Positions 33,520 through 41,293 of a DNA stretch of 64,000 nucleotides are shown piece after piece (position 1 is the first letter of the stretch; every line of letters starts with the position of its first letter). The DNA is from Mucilaginibacter achroorhodeus (GTDB taxonomy: Bacteria > Bacteroidota > Bacteroidia > Sphingobacteriales > Sphingobacteriaceae). The notes under the pieces are model-generated. The model had not been told where the DNA came from. It saw nothing but the letters and a program-made list of their open reading frames with translations, and did not search any database. The stretch lies in assembly GCF_007846095.1 (NCBI RefSeq), contig NZ_VOEI01000001.1:1178001-1242000 (forward strand). Direction: 5' to 3'. Made by a program: the position numbers and the translations under genes.

Positions 33520-35804
33520 TAAGGCATACGATCTTTAAGTTCCCGAACTTTTTCCTTGCCCTCGTCTTTCAACCGGTTCTTTTCTGCTTTAATTTCTTTT
33601 TTGGTTTTACCTGCGGTATCAATGTTATCTATCCGGTTTTTATAATCCGCTTTTACACGTTCAATTTCGGCCTTTAAGCGGGCTTTGATAGCATCATTGG
33701 TTTCCTCTATCTTTTTCTCTGCGTTAGCCTGCGCGGTATCTTTTTTACCAAATAAGCGCTGGAAAAAGCTTGGTTTTTTAGGTTCCTCATAAACCGGCGC
33801 TGCTGCAGCATCATTAGGCGCATCGTCGTCGTTTGCTGTTTGCCTGGTCAGGCTATCTGCGGTAGCGGTATCAATAGGCGCAATTTGTCTTCGTAAGCCT
33901 TCGCGTAAGCGCACGGTGTAAAAACCATATGCGTTTGAGTCGGGTTCTGTAAGCCCTCTTTTAGCCATCAGGCGACCGATCAAATTGAAATAGCCATGCA
34001 GGCGCTGCCTCAATGTGCCGTCCGCTTCAAAGGCATAAAGCCCGGCCTTAGGATTAGGCACTATGCTTGCCAGGAAAATACTCTCGCCCAAGGTAAGATC
34101 TGATGGTGCCTTACCGAAATAGTAATGTGATGCCTCGCTGATGCCATAGATACCCCGGCCCCACTCTATGATGTTAAAGTAAACCTCTAACATCCGGTTC
34201 TTGCTCATGATTCGGTTGTTCTCAATCAACCATACAATTAATATCTCTTCAATCTTACGAGATAACGTCTTATTGCGGGTTAAAAACGCATTTTTGATCA
34301 GCTGCATGGATATGGTGCTACCCCCGCGCTTAAATTTCTTTTCCTTGATATTGGTAATAAATGATTTGCGGATCGACTCATCAACAAAGCCACGGTTAGT
34401 GTAAAAAGAGGGGTCTTCGGCAGTCATTACTGCATTGCGCAGATTAGGCGAGATCTGGTTAAGCGGGGTAAACTCCGGGTTGCTTGGGCCAATGGTGTGC
34501 GGTGGCATAGGTTTACCTTGCTCATAAGGCACGTATACAAAAGTATTGTTCAGCTTACCCAGATCGGCCTTGCCGTATTTTACTATCCTGAAATCATTGC
34601 TTTTTTGCAAGCCGGAGTTAAACACCATATCATCCAGATGCGAATTGTCAAGATAAAGGTTAAAGTTATAGTTCAACTTACCAGTAACCTGTATTCCTTC
34701 CAAAGATTCGAACATCCCGGTTGGAAAAGAATCGAATACATCCTGCGCGTTTTGCCAACTGGTTTTTATTTTAGCTTCGTAGATCTTTACCGGGTTAAGC
34801 GTGTACTTGATATAAGGATTGGCAGTAAGCTTTTTAAGGTGGATAACCGATGAGCTATCTAACGAGATAAAGTTAGAGCCTACAACCACGTTTGCGTCTA
34901 TAGAGCCGCTAGGAACAATAATATCCTGCGTGGAAAGCCCTTTGTGATTAAGTAGCAAGTTACGGATAGACCAAGAGCCATTTATTTTTGTTTCGCCGCT
35001 GCTATGGCTTACATCGCTCAGCTTTGTGCTGATGGTATCGAAATTAAGTTTAAGCTTGAACTTTTTCTCTATCAGCGGAAGCTCTACCTTTTTACCATCG
35101 GCATAAAGGTGAACGTCTATGTTCTTGTCTGATGGCACCATTTTACCATCGATATGCCAGGTAGATTCGCCGTTGTTAACGTTGATGGTTGATTTTAGCT
35201 TGCCATCTTTGATGGTTGCCGTGCTGGTTAACAAGGTAACGGTTGTACTATCATCTTTAAAACTCATCAAAAAGTTTTGCAGAGAAAGATTGTCGGGTAT
35301 TTTGTAAAGAACTTCGTTGACCAAGCGGTTTGATACATCGGAGAGGTCTACTTTACTTTTGGTATCTGTGGTGTCTTTCTTCTTTTTGAAAAGAAAGTCG
35401 AAGTTTTTAACGCCTTTGACGTTGGTAAGGTTTAAGTGGGCGTTTTGCAGCACCACATCGCCAAGTTTGATGTTGCCAAAGAGGAGCGGCATTACCTTAA
35501 CGCTAACATCAAAACGCTTAACAGAGAACAGGCTATCGCGTTGTTCTGGCACTACGCTGATATCGCTAAAAGCAACGGTAGCCATGCCGATGAACTTCGC
35601 TGAACCTATTTTTACATCTAAATTATAATCCCGTTTAGCTTTTGCCGTAGCTTTGCTAATAGCTTTTTGAAGCAAAACCTCGCGCTTAGTATAGGCAACG
35701 TATCCGCCTATCAACACTATCACTACCAGGGCAGCAATAGCTATAAGTGCAATACGAAGATATTTGGGGTTAATGTTTATACGGCGCATAGATGATTTTT
35801 GCAT
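33519..35804 (-). CDS. AsmA-like / GT51 transglycosylase fusion
   Basis: 761-residue protein anchored by one N-terminal membrane segment (about 17-40). Residues 50-400 resemble an AsmA/DUF3971-like beta-domain (KIGSAKFIGMATVAFSDISV, SVKVMPLLFGNIKLGDV). The GT51 peptidoglycan glycosyltransferase domain follows (about 415-590) with TAEDPSFYTNRGF holding the catalytic Glu, GGSTISMQLIKNAFL, and EVYFNIIEWGRGIYGI; there is no transpeptidase domain. In GT51 the first motif usually ends His-x-Gly, here Asn-Arg-Gly. The tail (about 650-761) is Lys/Glu-rich and likely helical. ATG codons at 35804 and 35789 are both reasonable starts. Minus-strand operon with the 129-residue gene. Confidence 0.85.
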   Translation of the reverse strand: MQKSSMRRININPKYLRIALIAIAALVVIVLIGGYVAYTKREVLLQKAISKATAKAKRDYNLDVKIGSAKFIGMATVAFSDISVVPEQRDSLFSVKRFDVSVKVMPLLFGNIKLGDVVLQNAHLNLTNVKGVKNFDFLFKKKKDTTDTKSKVDLSDVSNRLVNEVLYKIPDNLSLQNFLMSFKDDSTTVTLLTSTATIKDGKLKSTINVNNGESTWHIDGKMVPSDKNIDVHLYADGKKVELPLIEKKFKLKLNFDTISTKLSDVSHSSGETKINGSWSIRNLLLNHKGLSTQDIIVPSGSIDANVVVGSNFISLDSSSVIHLKKLTANPYIKYTLNPVKIYEAKIKTSWQNAQDVFDSFPTGMFESLEGIQVTGKLNYNFNLYLDNSHLDDMVFNSGLQKSNDFRIVKYGKADLGKLNNTFVYVPYEQGKPMPPHTIGPSNPEFTPLNQISPNLRNAVMTAEDPSFYTNRGFVDESIRKSFITNIKEKKFKRGGSTISMQLIKNAFLTRNKTLSRKIEEILIVWLIENNRIMSKNRMLEVYFNIIEWGRGIYGISEASHYYFGKAPSDLTLGESIFLASIVPNPKAGLYAFEADGTLRQRLHGYFNLIGRLMAKRGLTEPDSNAYGFYTVRLREGLRRQIAPIDTATADSLTRQTANDDDAPNDAAAAPVYEEPKKPSFFQRLFGKKDTAQANAEKKIEETNDAIKARLKAEIERVKADYKNRIDNIDTAGKTKKEIKAEKNRLKDEGKEKVRELKDRMP

Positions 35805-35890
35805 CAAAACTAAACTAAATATAATGTGCTGCAAACGGATGTGGCGAGCAATTTGTTTTCTTAACAAACGCATGCTGCTACCTGTTTTCG

Positions 35891-35898
35891 TATTTTTG
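35891..35898 (+). promoter_or_regulatory. Putative -7 box for mrp
   Basis: TATTTTTG fits the TAnnTTTG consensus and ends 13 bases before the ATG of mrp. A matching -33 was not identified. Confidence 0.5.
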
Positions 35899-35911
35899 GC
35901 GGTAAATAAAC

Positions 35912-37000
35912 ATGAATATTACTAAAGAACAAGTATTACAAGCCCTTAGCCATGTTGAGGAGCCTGATCTGAAGAAAGACCTGGTAACCCTGAACATGAT
36001 ACAGGACATCCATATTGAGGGCAATAAGCTGGCCTTTTCTGTTGTGCTTACCACCCCGGCATGCCCATTAAAGGGACTAATAGAAAATGCCTGCCGCAAC
36101 GCTATTGCACACTTCATCAGCAAAGAGGTTGAAGTTACTGTGATTATGACATCGCAGGTAACCACGCAGCGTAATACCGGCGTGCCGGGCGTTAAGAACA
36201 TTATCGCCGTTGCCAGCGGTAAGGGCGGTGTGGGTAAATCAACCGTATCTGTAAACCTGGCCTTAGCGCTGGCGAAAACAGGTGCCAAGGTTGGTTTAAT
36301 AGATGCAGATATATATGGTCCGTCAATACCAATCATGTTTGGTTTGGAAGGTGCACGGCCTATGGCGACACAAGAGAACGGCAAAACAAGGATAGAGCCG
36401 ATCGAAAAATATGGGATAAAGCTTTTGTCGATAGGTTTTTTTACCGACCCTAATCAACCTGTACCATGGCGTGGGCCAATGGTTTCCACGGCAGTTAAAC
36501 AGTTGTTCAACGACGCGGATTGGGGCGAACTGGATTACCTGGTGATAGACCTGCCGCCGGGCACAGGTGATATACATATAACCGTTACGCAAAGTTTCCC
36601 GATAACCGGGGCTGTTGTGGTAACTACACCGCAGAACGTTGCCCTTGCGGATGCTAAGAAAGGTATAGGTATGTTTATGATGGAAGCTATCAACGTACCT
36701 ATCATGGGCATTGTAGAGAACATGGCCTACTTTACACCGGCAGAGTTGCCTGAAAACAAGTATTACATATTTGGCCAGGGCGGCGGACAAAAGTTGGCTG
36801 CACAACTTGACGTTCCATTTTTGGGCGAGATACCATTGATAAAAGGCATAAGCGATTCTGGCGATGCCGGCAAGCCGATAGTATTAGAAGAGGAAAGTCC
36901 GATGACCACTGCATTTATTGATATGGCACAGCGTGTAGCACAGCAGGTTTCGATAAGAAATGCTGAAAAGGCGCATATTTTGAATGCGGTAAATAATTAA
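35912..37000 (+). CDS. mrp: Mrp/ApbC iron-sulphur carrier ATPase
   Basis: 362-residue P-loop scaffold or carrier for Fe-S clusters. The N-terminal 85 residues are a MIP18/DUF59 domain (VLQALSHVEEPDLKKDLV, TTPACPLKGLIE). The deviant Walker A SGKGGVGKS lies at about 102-110, switch I at LIDADIYGPS, and Walker B-like DLPPGTGD. The CxxC often found near ENM..Y is absent (ENMAYFTPAELPENKYYIFG), which fits other Bacteroidota members as I recall them. A NifU-domain gene follows after 26 bases, supporting a joint role in Fe-S assembly. Confidence 0.94.
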   Translation: MNITKEQVLQALSHVEEPDLKKDLVTLNMIQDIHIEGNKLAFSVVLTTPACPLKGLIENACRNAIAHFISKEVEVTVIMTSQVTTQRNTGVPGVKNIIAVASGKGGVGKSTVSVNLALALAKTGAKVGLIDADIYGPSIPIMFGLEGARPMATQENGKTRIEPIEKYGIKLLSIGFFTDPNQPVPWRGPMVSTAVKQLFNDADWGELDYLVIDLPPGTGDIHITVTQSFPITGAVVVTTPQNVALADAKKGIGMFMMEAINVPIMGIVENMAYFTPAELPENKYYIFGQGGGQKLAAQLDVPFLGEIPLIKGISDSGDAGKPIVLEEESPMTTAFIDMAQRVAQQVSIRNAEKAHILNAVNN

Positions 37001-37026
37001 TATCTTTACTTAATAATTTATAAAAG

Positions 37027-37305
37027 ATGAGTTTAAACGATCAGGTGGAAGCAGCGTTAGACACTATAAGGCCTTATTTAGAGGCTGATGGTGGCAACGT
37101 GTCTATTGAAGAGATAACCCCTGAAAATGTGGTAAAACTTAAGCTATTGGGATCATGCGGCTCATGCCCCATGAGTATCATGACGCTTAAGGCGGGCATT
37201 GAACAGGCTATTAAAAAGGCTGTGCCCGAGATTACTGCTATTGAAGCAATAAACCTAACCGACATTGATGACCCCAATGCGGTGCTTCCTGAGAATTTGA
37301 GATAG
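37027..37305 (+). CDS. NifU-like Fe-S scaffold domain protein
   Basis: 92 residues, consisting of a single NifU C-terminal (Nfu) domain: IRPYLEADGGNVSIEEI and LGSCGSCPMSIMTLKAGIE with the cluster-binding Cys44 and Cys47. It carries a [4Fe-4S] cluster for delivery to apo-proteins. Located directly behind mrp and very likely co-transcribed with it. Confidence 0.94.
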   Translation: MSLNDQVEAALDTIRPYLEADGGNVSIEEITPENVVKLKLLGSCGSCPMSIMTLKAGIEQAIKKAVPEITAIEAINLTDIDDPNAVLPENLR

Positions 37306-37412
37306 TGTTAAGATTTGTTAAATACGCCTATAGCATCAATGCTTAGTGTATTTTTGTACGCTCCTAACATAATATTATTAAAAGCGGCACGTAATTGGTG
37401 TGTGTTTTTAAA

Positions 37413-38033
37413 ATGAAAAGATTAATTGGCATATTGTTTTTACTGCTTTCTTTATCTGCCCTTGGGCAGGATAAGGAAAAGCCGCTGGTACAATTCAGCG
37501 GGGTGGTATACAATGCCGATAGCGTTAAGATGATAGTGCCTTATGTAACGGTAACTAACCTTAGCCAAAAAAAGTCAGTAGTGATAAGTAATTATAATGG
37601 TTACTTTTCTTTTGTTGCGCACGAGCAGGACTCTGTTCAATTTACAGCGATAGGTTATGCGCCTGTTACGGTGGTTTTGCCGCAAAACATTAGCAGTAAA
37701 AGCTATACGGCCAAAGTGATGCTTAAACCGCAGATTACCAACCTGCCAATGGTTCGGGTTTTCCCATGGGCTACTACCGATGAATTTAGGAAAGACTTTG
37801 TCAACGCTAAAATAGCTGATGATGATCTTGAAATCGCGCGCAAAAACATTAGCCGCGCTTCAATAGTAGCTATGACCAACACCCTGCCGCGTGATGGCCA
37901 GGAGATATCTACTGCTAATTCTCAGCAGCAACATACCAATATCGTTAACTCGCACTCCATCACAAATCCACTGCTTAACCCACTTGCCTGGGGCAGCCTA
38001 ATTAAATCCATCACAGATGGAGGAGGGAAGTAA
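37413..38033 (+). CDS. Exported carboxypeptidase-like regulatory-domain protein
   Basis: 206 residues with a signal peptide (MKRLIGILFLLLSLSALGQ). Residues 28-110 form the Bacteroidota CarbopepD-reg-like Ig domain (VQFSGVVYNADSVKMIVPY, SNYNGYFSFVAHEQDSVQF, IGYAPVTV) often found at the N-terminus of SusC/TonB receptors, here standing alone. The C-terminal half is hydrophilic (FRKDFVNAKIADDDLEIAR) and ends with a helix. Likely periplasmic; function unknown. Confidence 0.82.
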   Translation: MKRLIGILFLLLSLSALGQDKEKPLVQFSGVVYNADSVKMIVPYVTVTNLSQKKSVVISNYNGYFSFVAHEQDSVQFTAIGYAPVTVVLPQNISSKSYTAKVMLKPQITNLPMVRVFPWATTDEFRKDFVNAKIADDDLEIARKNISRASIVAMTNTLPRDGQEISTANSQQQHTNIVNSHSITNPLLNPLAWGSLIKSITDGGGK

Positions 38034-38088
38034 GAGATTCAGGATAGTTAGAAGCAAGAATCAAAACCATTAAAATAACAAAGCCACT

Positions 38089-38121
38089 TAGTTACTAAGT
38101 GGCTTTTCTTTTATCTTGATT
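38089..38121. terminator. Terminator between convergent genes (38.1 kb)
   Basis: AAGCCACTTAG (38091-38101) and CTAAGTGGCTT (38105-38115) pair around TTA with Ts following; A-rich upstream allows function on the minus strand for def. Confidence 0.9.
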
Positions 38122-38149
38122 CCTGACTCGTGCTGTCTTTATTCTCTTC

Positions 38150-38722
38150 TTAACGACCTTTCTTCGCTGCCGGGAATTTCATGCGGTAGTCAACGTCTAC
38201 AGCACCTTTTGAAATATCGTTTAGTTTCTTTTCTATCAATCGTTTACGCAACGGGCTAAGCTTGTCTGTAAACAACTTGCCCTCAATATGATCATACTCG
38301 TGCTGAATGATACGGGCTGCCATACCTGTGAATGTTTCCTCATGATGTTTCCAATCCTCATCGTAATACGATAAGCGAACGGTTGATTTCCTGGTGACAT
38401 CTTCTCTAATATCCGGTATGCTTAAACATCCTTCGTTAAAAGACCATTCTTCGCCGCTCTCTTCTAATATGATAGCATTTATAAACGCTTTTTTGAAATT
38501 CTTAAGTTCAGGCTCCTCATCATCAAACGGGGTAGCATCAACTACAAACAATCGCATAGACATACCCACCTGTGGAGCGGCTAAGCCGACGCCACGCGCA
38601 CCATACATGGTTTCGTACATGTTCTCAACCAGTTCTTTTATATGCGGATATTCGTCGGCTTCAATGGCGGTAGCTTTTCTTCTCAAAACAGGGTCGCCGT
38701 AGGCAACAATAGGATATTTCAT
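38150..38722 (-). CDS. def: Peptide deformylase
   Basis: 190-residue metalloenzyme removing the formyl group from new proteins. All three motifs are present: GVGLAAPQVG (44-53), EGCLSIP with metal ligand Cys99, and HEYDH (141-145) with two His ligands and the catalytic Glu. The protein has the expected 20-residue Lys-rich tail. It lies 21 bases downstream of the M16 protease gene and may be co-transcribed with it. Confidence 0.97.
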   Translation of the reverse strand: MKYPIVAYGDPVLRRKATAIEADEYPHIKELVENMYETMYGARGVGLAAPQVGMSMRLFVVDATPFDDEEPELKNFKKAFINAIILEESGEEWSFNEGCLSIPDIREDVTRKSTVRLSYYDEDWKHHEETFTGMAARIIQHEYDHIEGKLFTDKLSPLRKRLIEKKLNDISKGAVDVDYRMKFPAAKKGR

Positions 38723-38743
38723 TTTACAAAGGTAAAAGTTTAT

Positions 38744-39973
38744 TTATTTAGGCTCAAACAGCAAGGTTATTAAACCATTGATATCGAATATTTCGTTGCT
38801 AATTTCTAGCAGATGATCGGCTGTAACAGCATTTACTTTAGCGAAAACATCTTCGAGCGTATCAATACGGTCAAAGTCCATTAAGCTTTTGGCCATAGAT
38901 ATGATAAGACTCATCCGGCTTTCCTCGGCAAGGGCAATCTGGCCTATAAATTTGTCTTTTGCTTGTTTAAGCTGTACTTCGCCTAAGCGATTATCACGTA
39001 ACTTTTTAAGTTCCTTGTGAACAAGCTTTGTGGCTTTGTCTGTTTTTTCAGCATCGGTGCCAAGATAAATTGAAAAGATGCCGGTATCAGTAAGCGAAGT
39101 ATAGTTTGATTCAATGGTATAAGCAATACCGTGCTTTTCGCGGATCTCCAAATTCAGTCGGTTACTCATACCCATGCCACCAAGTATGTTATTCAGCAGC
39201 AGCAACCCGTATTTATGTTGATGCGCCGAGGGATAGGCCCTGCCACCAATGATACAATGCGTTTGGGCAATAGGCTTTTGCACTGCATAAATACCCGTTG
39301 TTACCGCTTTCGGTGAAATTCGATTTTTATGCGATGTGTTTTCAGGTATAGTACCAAAATACTTTTCACACATTTTTATCAGCTTCTCAAACTTGTAATC
39401 ACCGTAAACGGCAAAAACCATTTGATGGGTGTTGTGGGTTGCTTTCGTAAAATGACGAATATCCTGCTGTGAAATGGCTGCCACACTTTCATCAGTTCCT
39501 AAAATATTGTTACCTATAGGGTGATCTTTAAACAAATATTCTTCAAAGTCATCCTGTATCGCTTCTTCAGGCTGGTCCTGGTATGAGGCTATTTCATCGA
39601 GTATCACCCCCCGCTCTTTTTCCATTTCCTCCTCAGGGAAAGTTGAGTGGAAAATGATATCCTCAAACAGATCAACTGCGCGCTGTAGGTGCTGGTTCAA
39701 CAACGAAGCATGGATGCAGGTGTATTCTTTTGTGGTATATGCATTAAGGTCCGCCCCCACCATTTCCAGGTAATTTAGTATCTGTGTAGTGTTGCGCCGT
39801 TTGGTTTCCTTAAACAGCATGTGCTCAATAAAATGAGCCAAACCCTCTTTACCGGGCAATTCATCGCGCGAACCTGCGTTGAAAACAAAACAACAATGCG
39901 TTATTGGCGATGGTGAATGTTTAAAAAGGATGCGGATGCCGTTTGATAAGGTATGTATCTGATGGTCTGTCAT
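38744..39973 (-). CDS. M16-family zinc peptidase
   Basis: 409-residue processing-peptidase-like protein. The inverted zinc motif HFIEH lies at 47-51 in GLAHFIEHMLFKET, with the distal Glu ligand about 70 residues later in ERGVILDEIASY. The second half is the inactive M16 C-terminal domain (NILGGMGMSNRLNLEIREKHG). No signal peptide, so probably cytosolic. Members of this group resemble YmxG/PqqL-like peptidases. It has its own -7 box and is divergent from hpt. Confidence 0.94.
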   Translation of the reverse strand: MTDHQIHTLSNGIRILFKHSPSPITHCCFVFNAGSRDELPGKEGLAHFIEHMLFKETKRRNTTQILNYLEMVGADLNAYTTKEYTCIHASLLNQHLQRAVDLFEDIIFHSTFPEEEMEKERGVILDEIASYQDQPEEAIQDDFEEYLFKDHPIGNNILGTDESVAAISQQDIRHFTKATHNTHQMVFAVYGDYKFEKLIKMCEKYFGTIPENTSHKNRISPKAVTTGIYAVQKPIAQTHCIIGGRAYPSAHQHKYGLLLLNNILGGMGMSNRLNLEIREKHGIAYTIESNYTSLTDTGIFSIYLGTDAEKTDKATKLVHKELKKLRDNRLGEVQLKQAKDKFIGQIALAEESRMSLIISMAKSLMDFDRIDTLEDVFAKVNAVTADHLLEISNEIFDINGLITLLFEPK

Positions 39974-39981
39974 AAAACGTT

Positions 39982-39989
39982 CAAAGATA
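39982..39989 (-). promoter_or_regulatory. Putative -7 box for the M16 peptidase gene
   Basis: On the minus strand TATCTTTG matches TAnnTTTG exactly and ends 8 bases before the ATG at 39973. The short distance implies a very short leader. Confidence 0.5.
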
Positions 39990-40033
39990 GCGTATAAAGC
40001 CGCAAATTGTTTCGCAATTAGTATGTTTACAGC

Positions 40034-40573
40034 ATGAAATTACAAATAGCCGACCTTGAGTTTGAACCCATGTTTTCGCACGAGGCGATACAGCAGCGCG
40101 TTGCAGAACTTGCGCAGGATATTAATAATGACTTTGAAGATCGCCAGCCTGTATTTGTGGGGGTGCTTAACGGCAGCTTCCTGTTTATTGCCGACTTGGT
40201 ACGCGAGATTGTGGTGCCGTGCGAAGTAACATTTGTAAAACTGGCTTCGTACTTCGGTGGAACGTCAAGTACCCGCCAGATCCGCGACGACTTTGACTTA
40301 ACAATAGACATCAAGGACCGAGACATTATCCTGATAGAAGACATCATCGACACAGGTAACACTATCAAATTTCTGATCGAGAAACTGCAGGTACGCGAAC
40401 CCAGGTCAATCACCGTTTGCAGCCTTTTACTAAAACCCGATTCCATAGAACATAGCATTGAAGAACTGCGTTACGTGGCCTTCCAGATCCCTAATAAATT
40501 TGTGGTAGGCTATGGCTTAGATTACCGCGAATTGGGAAGGAATTTGAGGGGGATTTATCAGAAGGTGGGGTGA
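40034..40573 (+). CDS. hpt: Hypoxanthine phosphoribosyltransferase
   Basis: 179-residue purine salvage enzyme converting hypoxanthine or guanine plus PRPP into IMP or GMP. The PRPP loop IEDIIDTGNT (101-110) is preceded by the usual Ile/Leu strand. The flexible-loop segment LASYFGGTSSTRQIRDD and the C-terminal VVGYGLDYRELGRNL are diagnostic. The stop codon TGA overlaps the ATG of the next gene (TGATG). Confidence 0.96.
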   Translation: MKLQIADLEFEPMFSHEAIQQRVAELAQDINNDFEDRQPVFVGVLNGSFLFIADLVREIVVPCEVTFVKLASYFGGTSSTRQIRDDFDLTIDIKDRDIILIEDIIDTGNTIKFLIEKLQVREPRSITVCSLLLKPDSIEHSIEELRYVAFQIPNKFVVGYGLDYRELGRNLRGIYQKVG

Positions 40574-41153
40574 TGAGAATTCTGATTGCATTGTTATTGA
40601 TGATACCTTTTGCTGATACGGCTCAGCCTCTGCCACGTAATTACGGCGTCATTGATAGTTCTCAACATTCGATGGCTTTTGCGCAGTTGCACGAAAAGTA
40701 CGACCGCATTGTTGCCTACACAACAGAAGGTTACTGGCAGTCTAACGTAATACATTATGCATTGATAGCGGAAAGGCAAGGTGTTTATTATAAAGGCACT
40801 ATCATGTGCGAGCAAAAAGACGACGAAACTTGGCCCGATCCGGTGCTAATAATAAAAACGACTGACACAAAAAAGCAAAAGCAATTTTTGATCAGCTTAG
40901 CGCGGCAAACCTTTGGATTATCAACTCAGATTCGTTAAATAATCAGATACATTACAACGCCAACGGTTCCAGTATTGCATCGAGCCTGAGTGATGGCACC
41001 AATTACAGATTCGAGTTGATCTCAGGTGACAAATTTACTGCCATAGACGCTTATGAACCCGATTGGTTTGCAGAACGATTGCCCGAGTACATCCAGCGCA
41101 AGCAGTTCATCAAAGTCAGGGATGAATTTGTAAAGGCATACAAAAGCTTATAG
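40573..41153 (+). pseudogene. Hypothetical exported protein split by a -1 frameshift
   Basis: The frame from 40573 (MRILIALLLMIPFADTAQ, signal peptide) is protein-like to about residue 100 and then ends at 40938. From 40869 the -1 frame is open to the TAG at 41151-41153 and continues with a convincing sequence (FDQLSAANLWIINSDSL, YRFELISGDKFTAIDAYEP, QRKQFIKVRDEFVKAYKSL), giving about 193 residues in total. The junction is ACA AAA AAG in the zero frame, i.e. the canonical slippery heptamer A AAA AAG at 40869-40875. Either a one-base deletion in the A-run broke the gene, the sequence has an error, or the site is used for programmed -1 frameshifting. I do not recognise the family. It follows hpt with a TGATG overlap. 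Confidence 0.78.
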
Positions 41154-41162
41154 CCCTCTACT

Positions 41163-41272
41163 GGTCTAAGTTAGCGACAGCGTAACTTAGACCTAAAACG
41201 ATCAAAGCTTCCAGCTTGTGTCGTAAGGAGAATTCTTGCCGCATTGTTGGTTGAAGTTGGAAACTTCAACCA
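41163..41272. repeat. Double-hairpin intergenic element
   Basis: GGTCTAAGTTA (41163-41173) and TAACTTAGACC (41183-41193) form one perfect 11-base stem. TGGTTGAAGTT (41248-41258) and AACTTCAACCA (41262-41272) form another with a GGA loop. The 55 bases between hold no ORF. It sits between the convergent frameshifted gene and mfd, and no T-run follows either stem, so it is more likely a repeat than a terminator. Confidence 0.65.
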
Positions 41273-41293
41273 GTACTGAGGAATTGGACAGAC

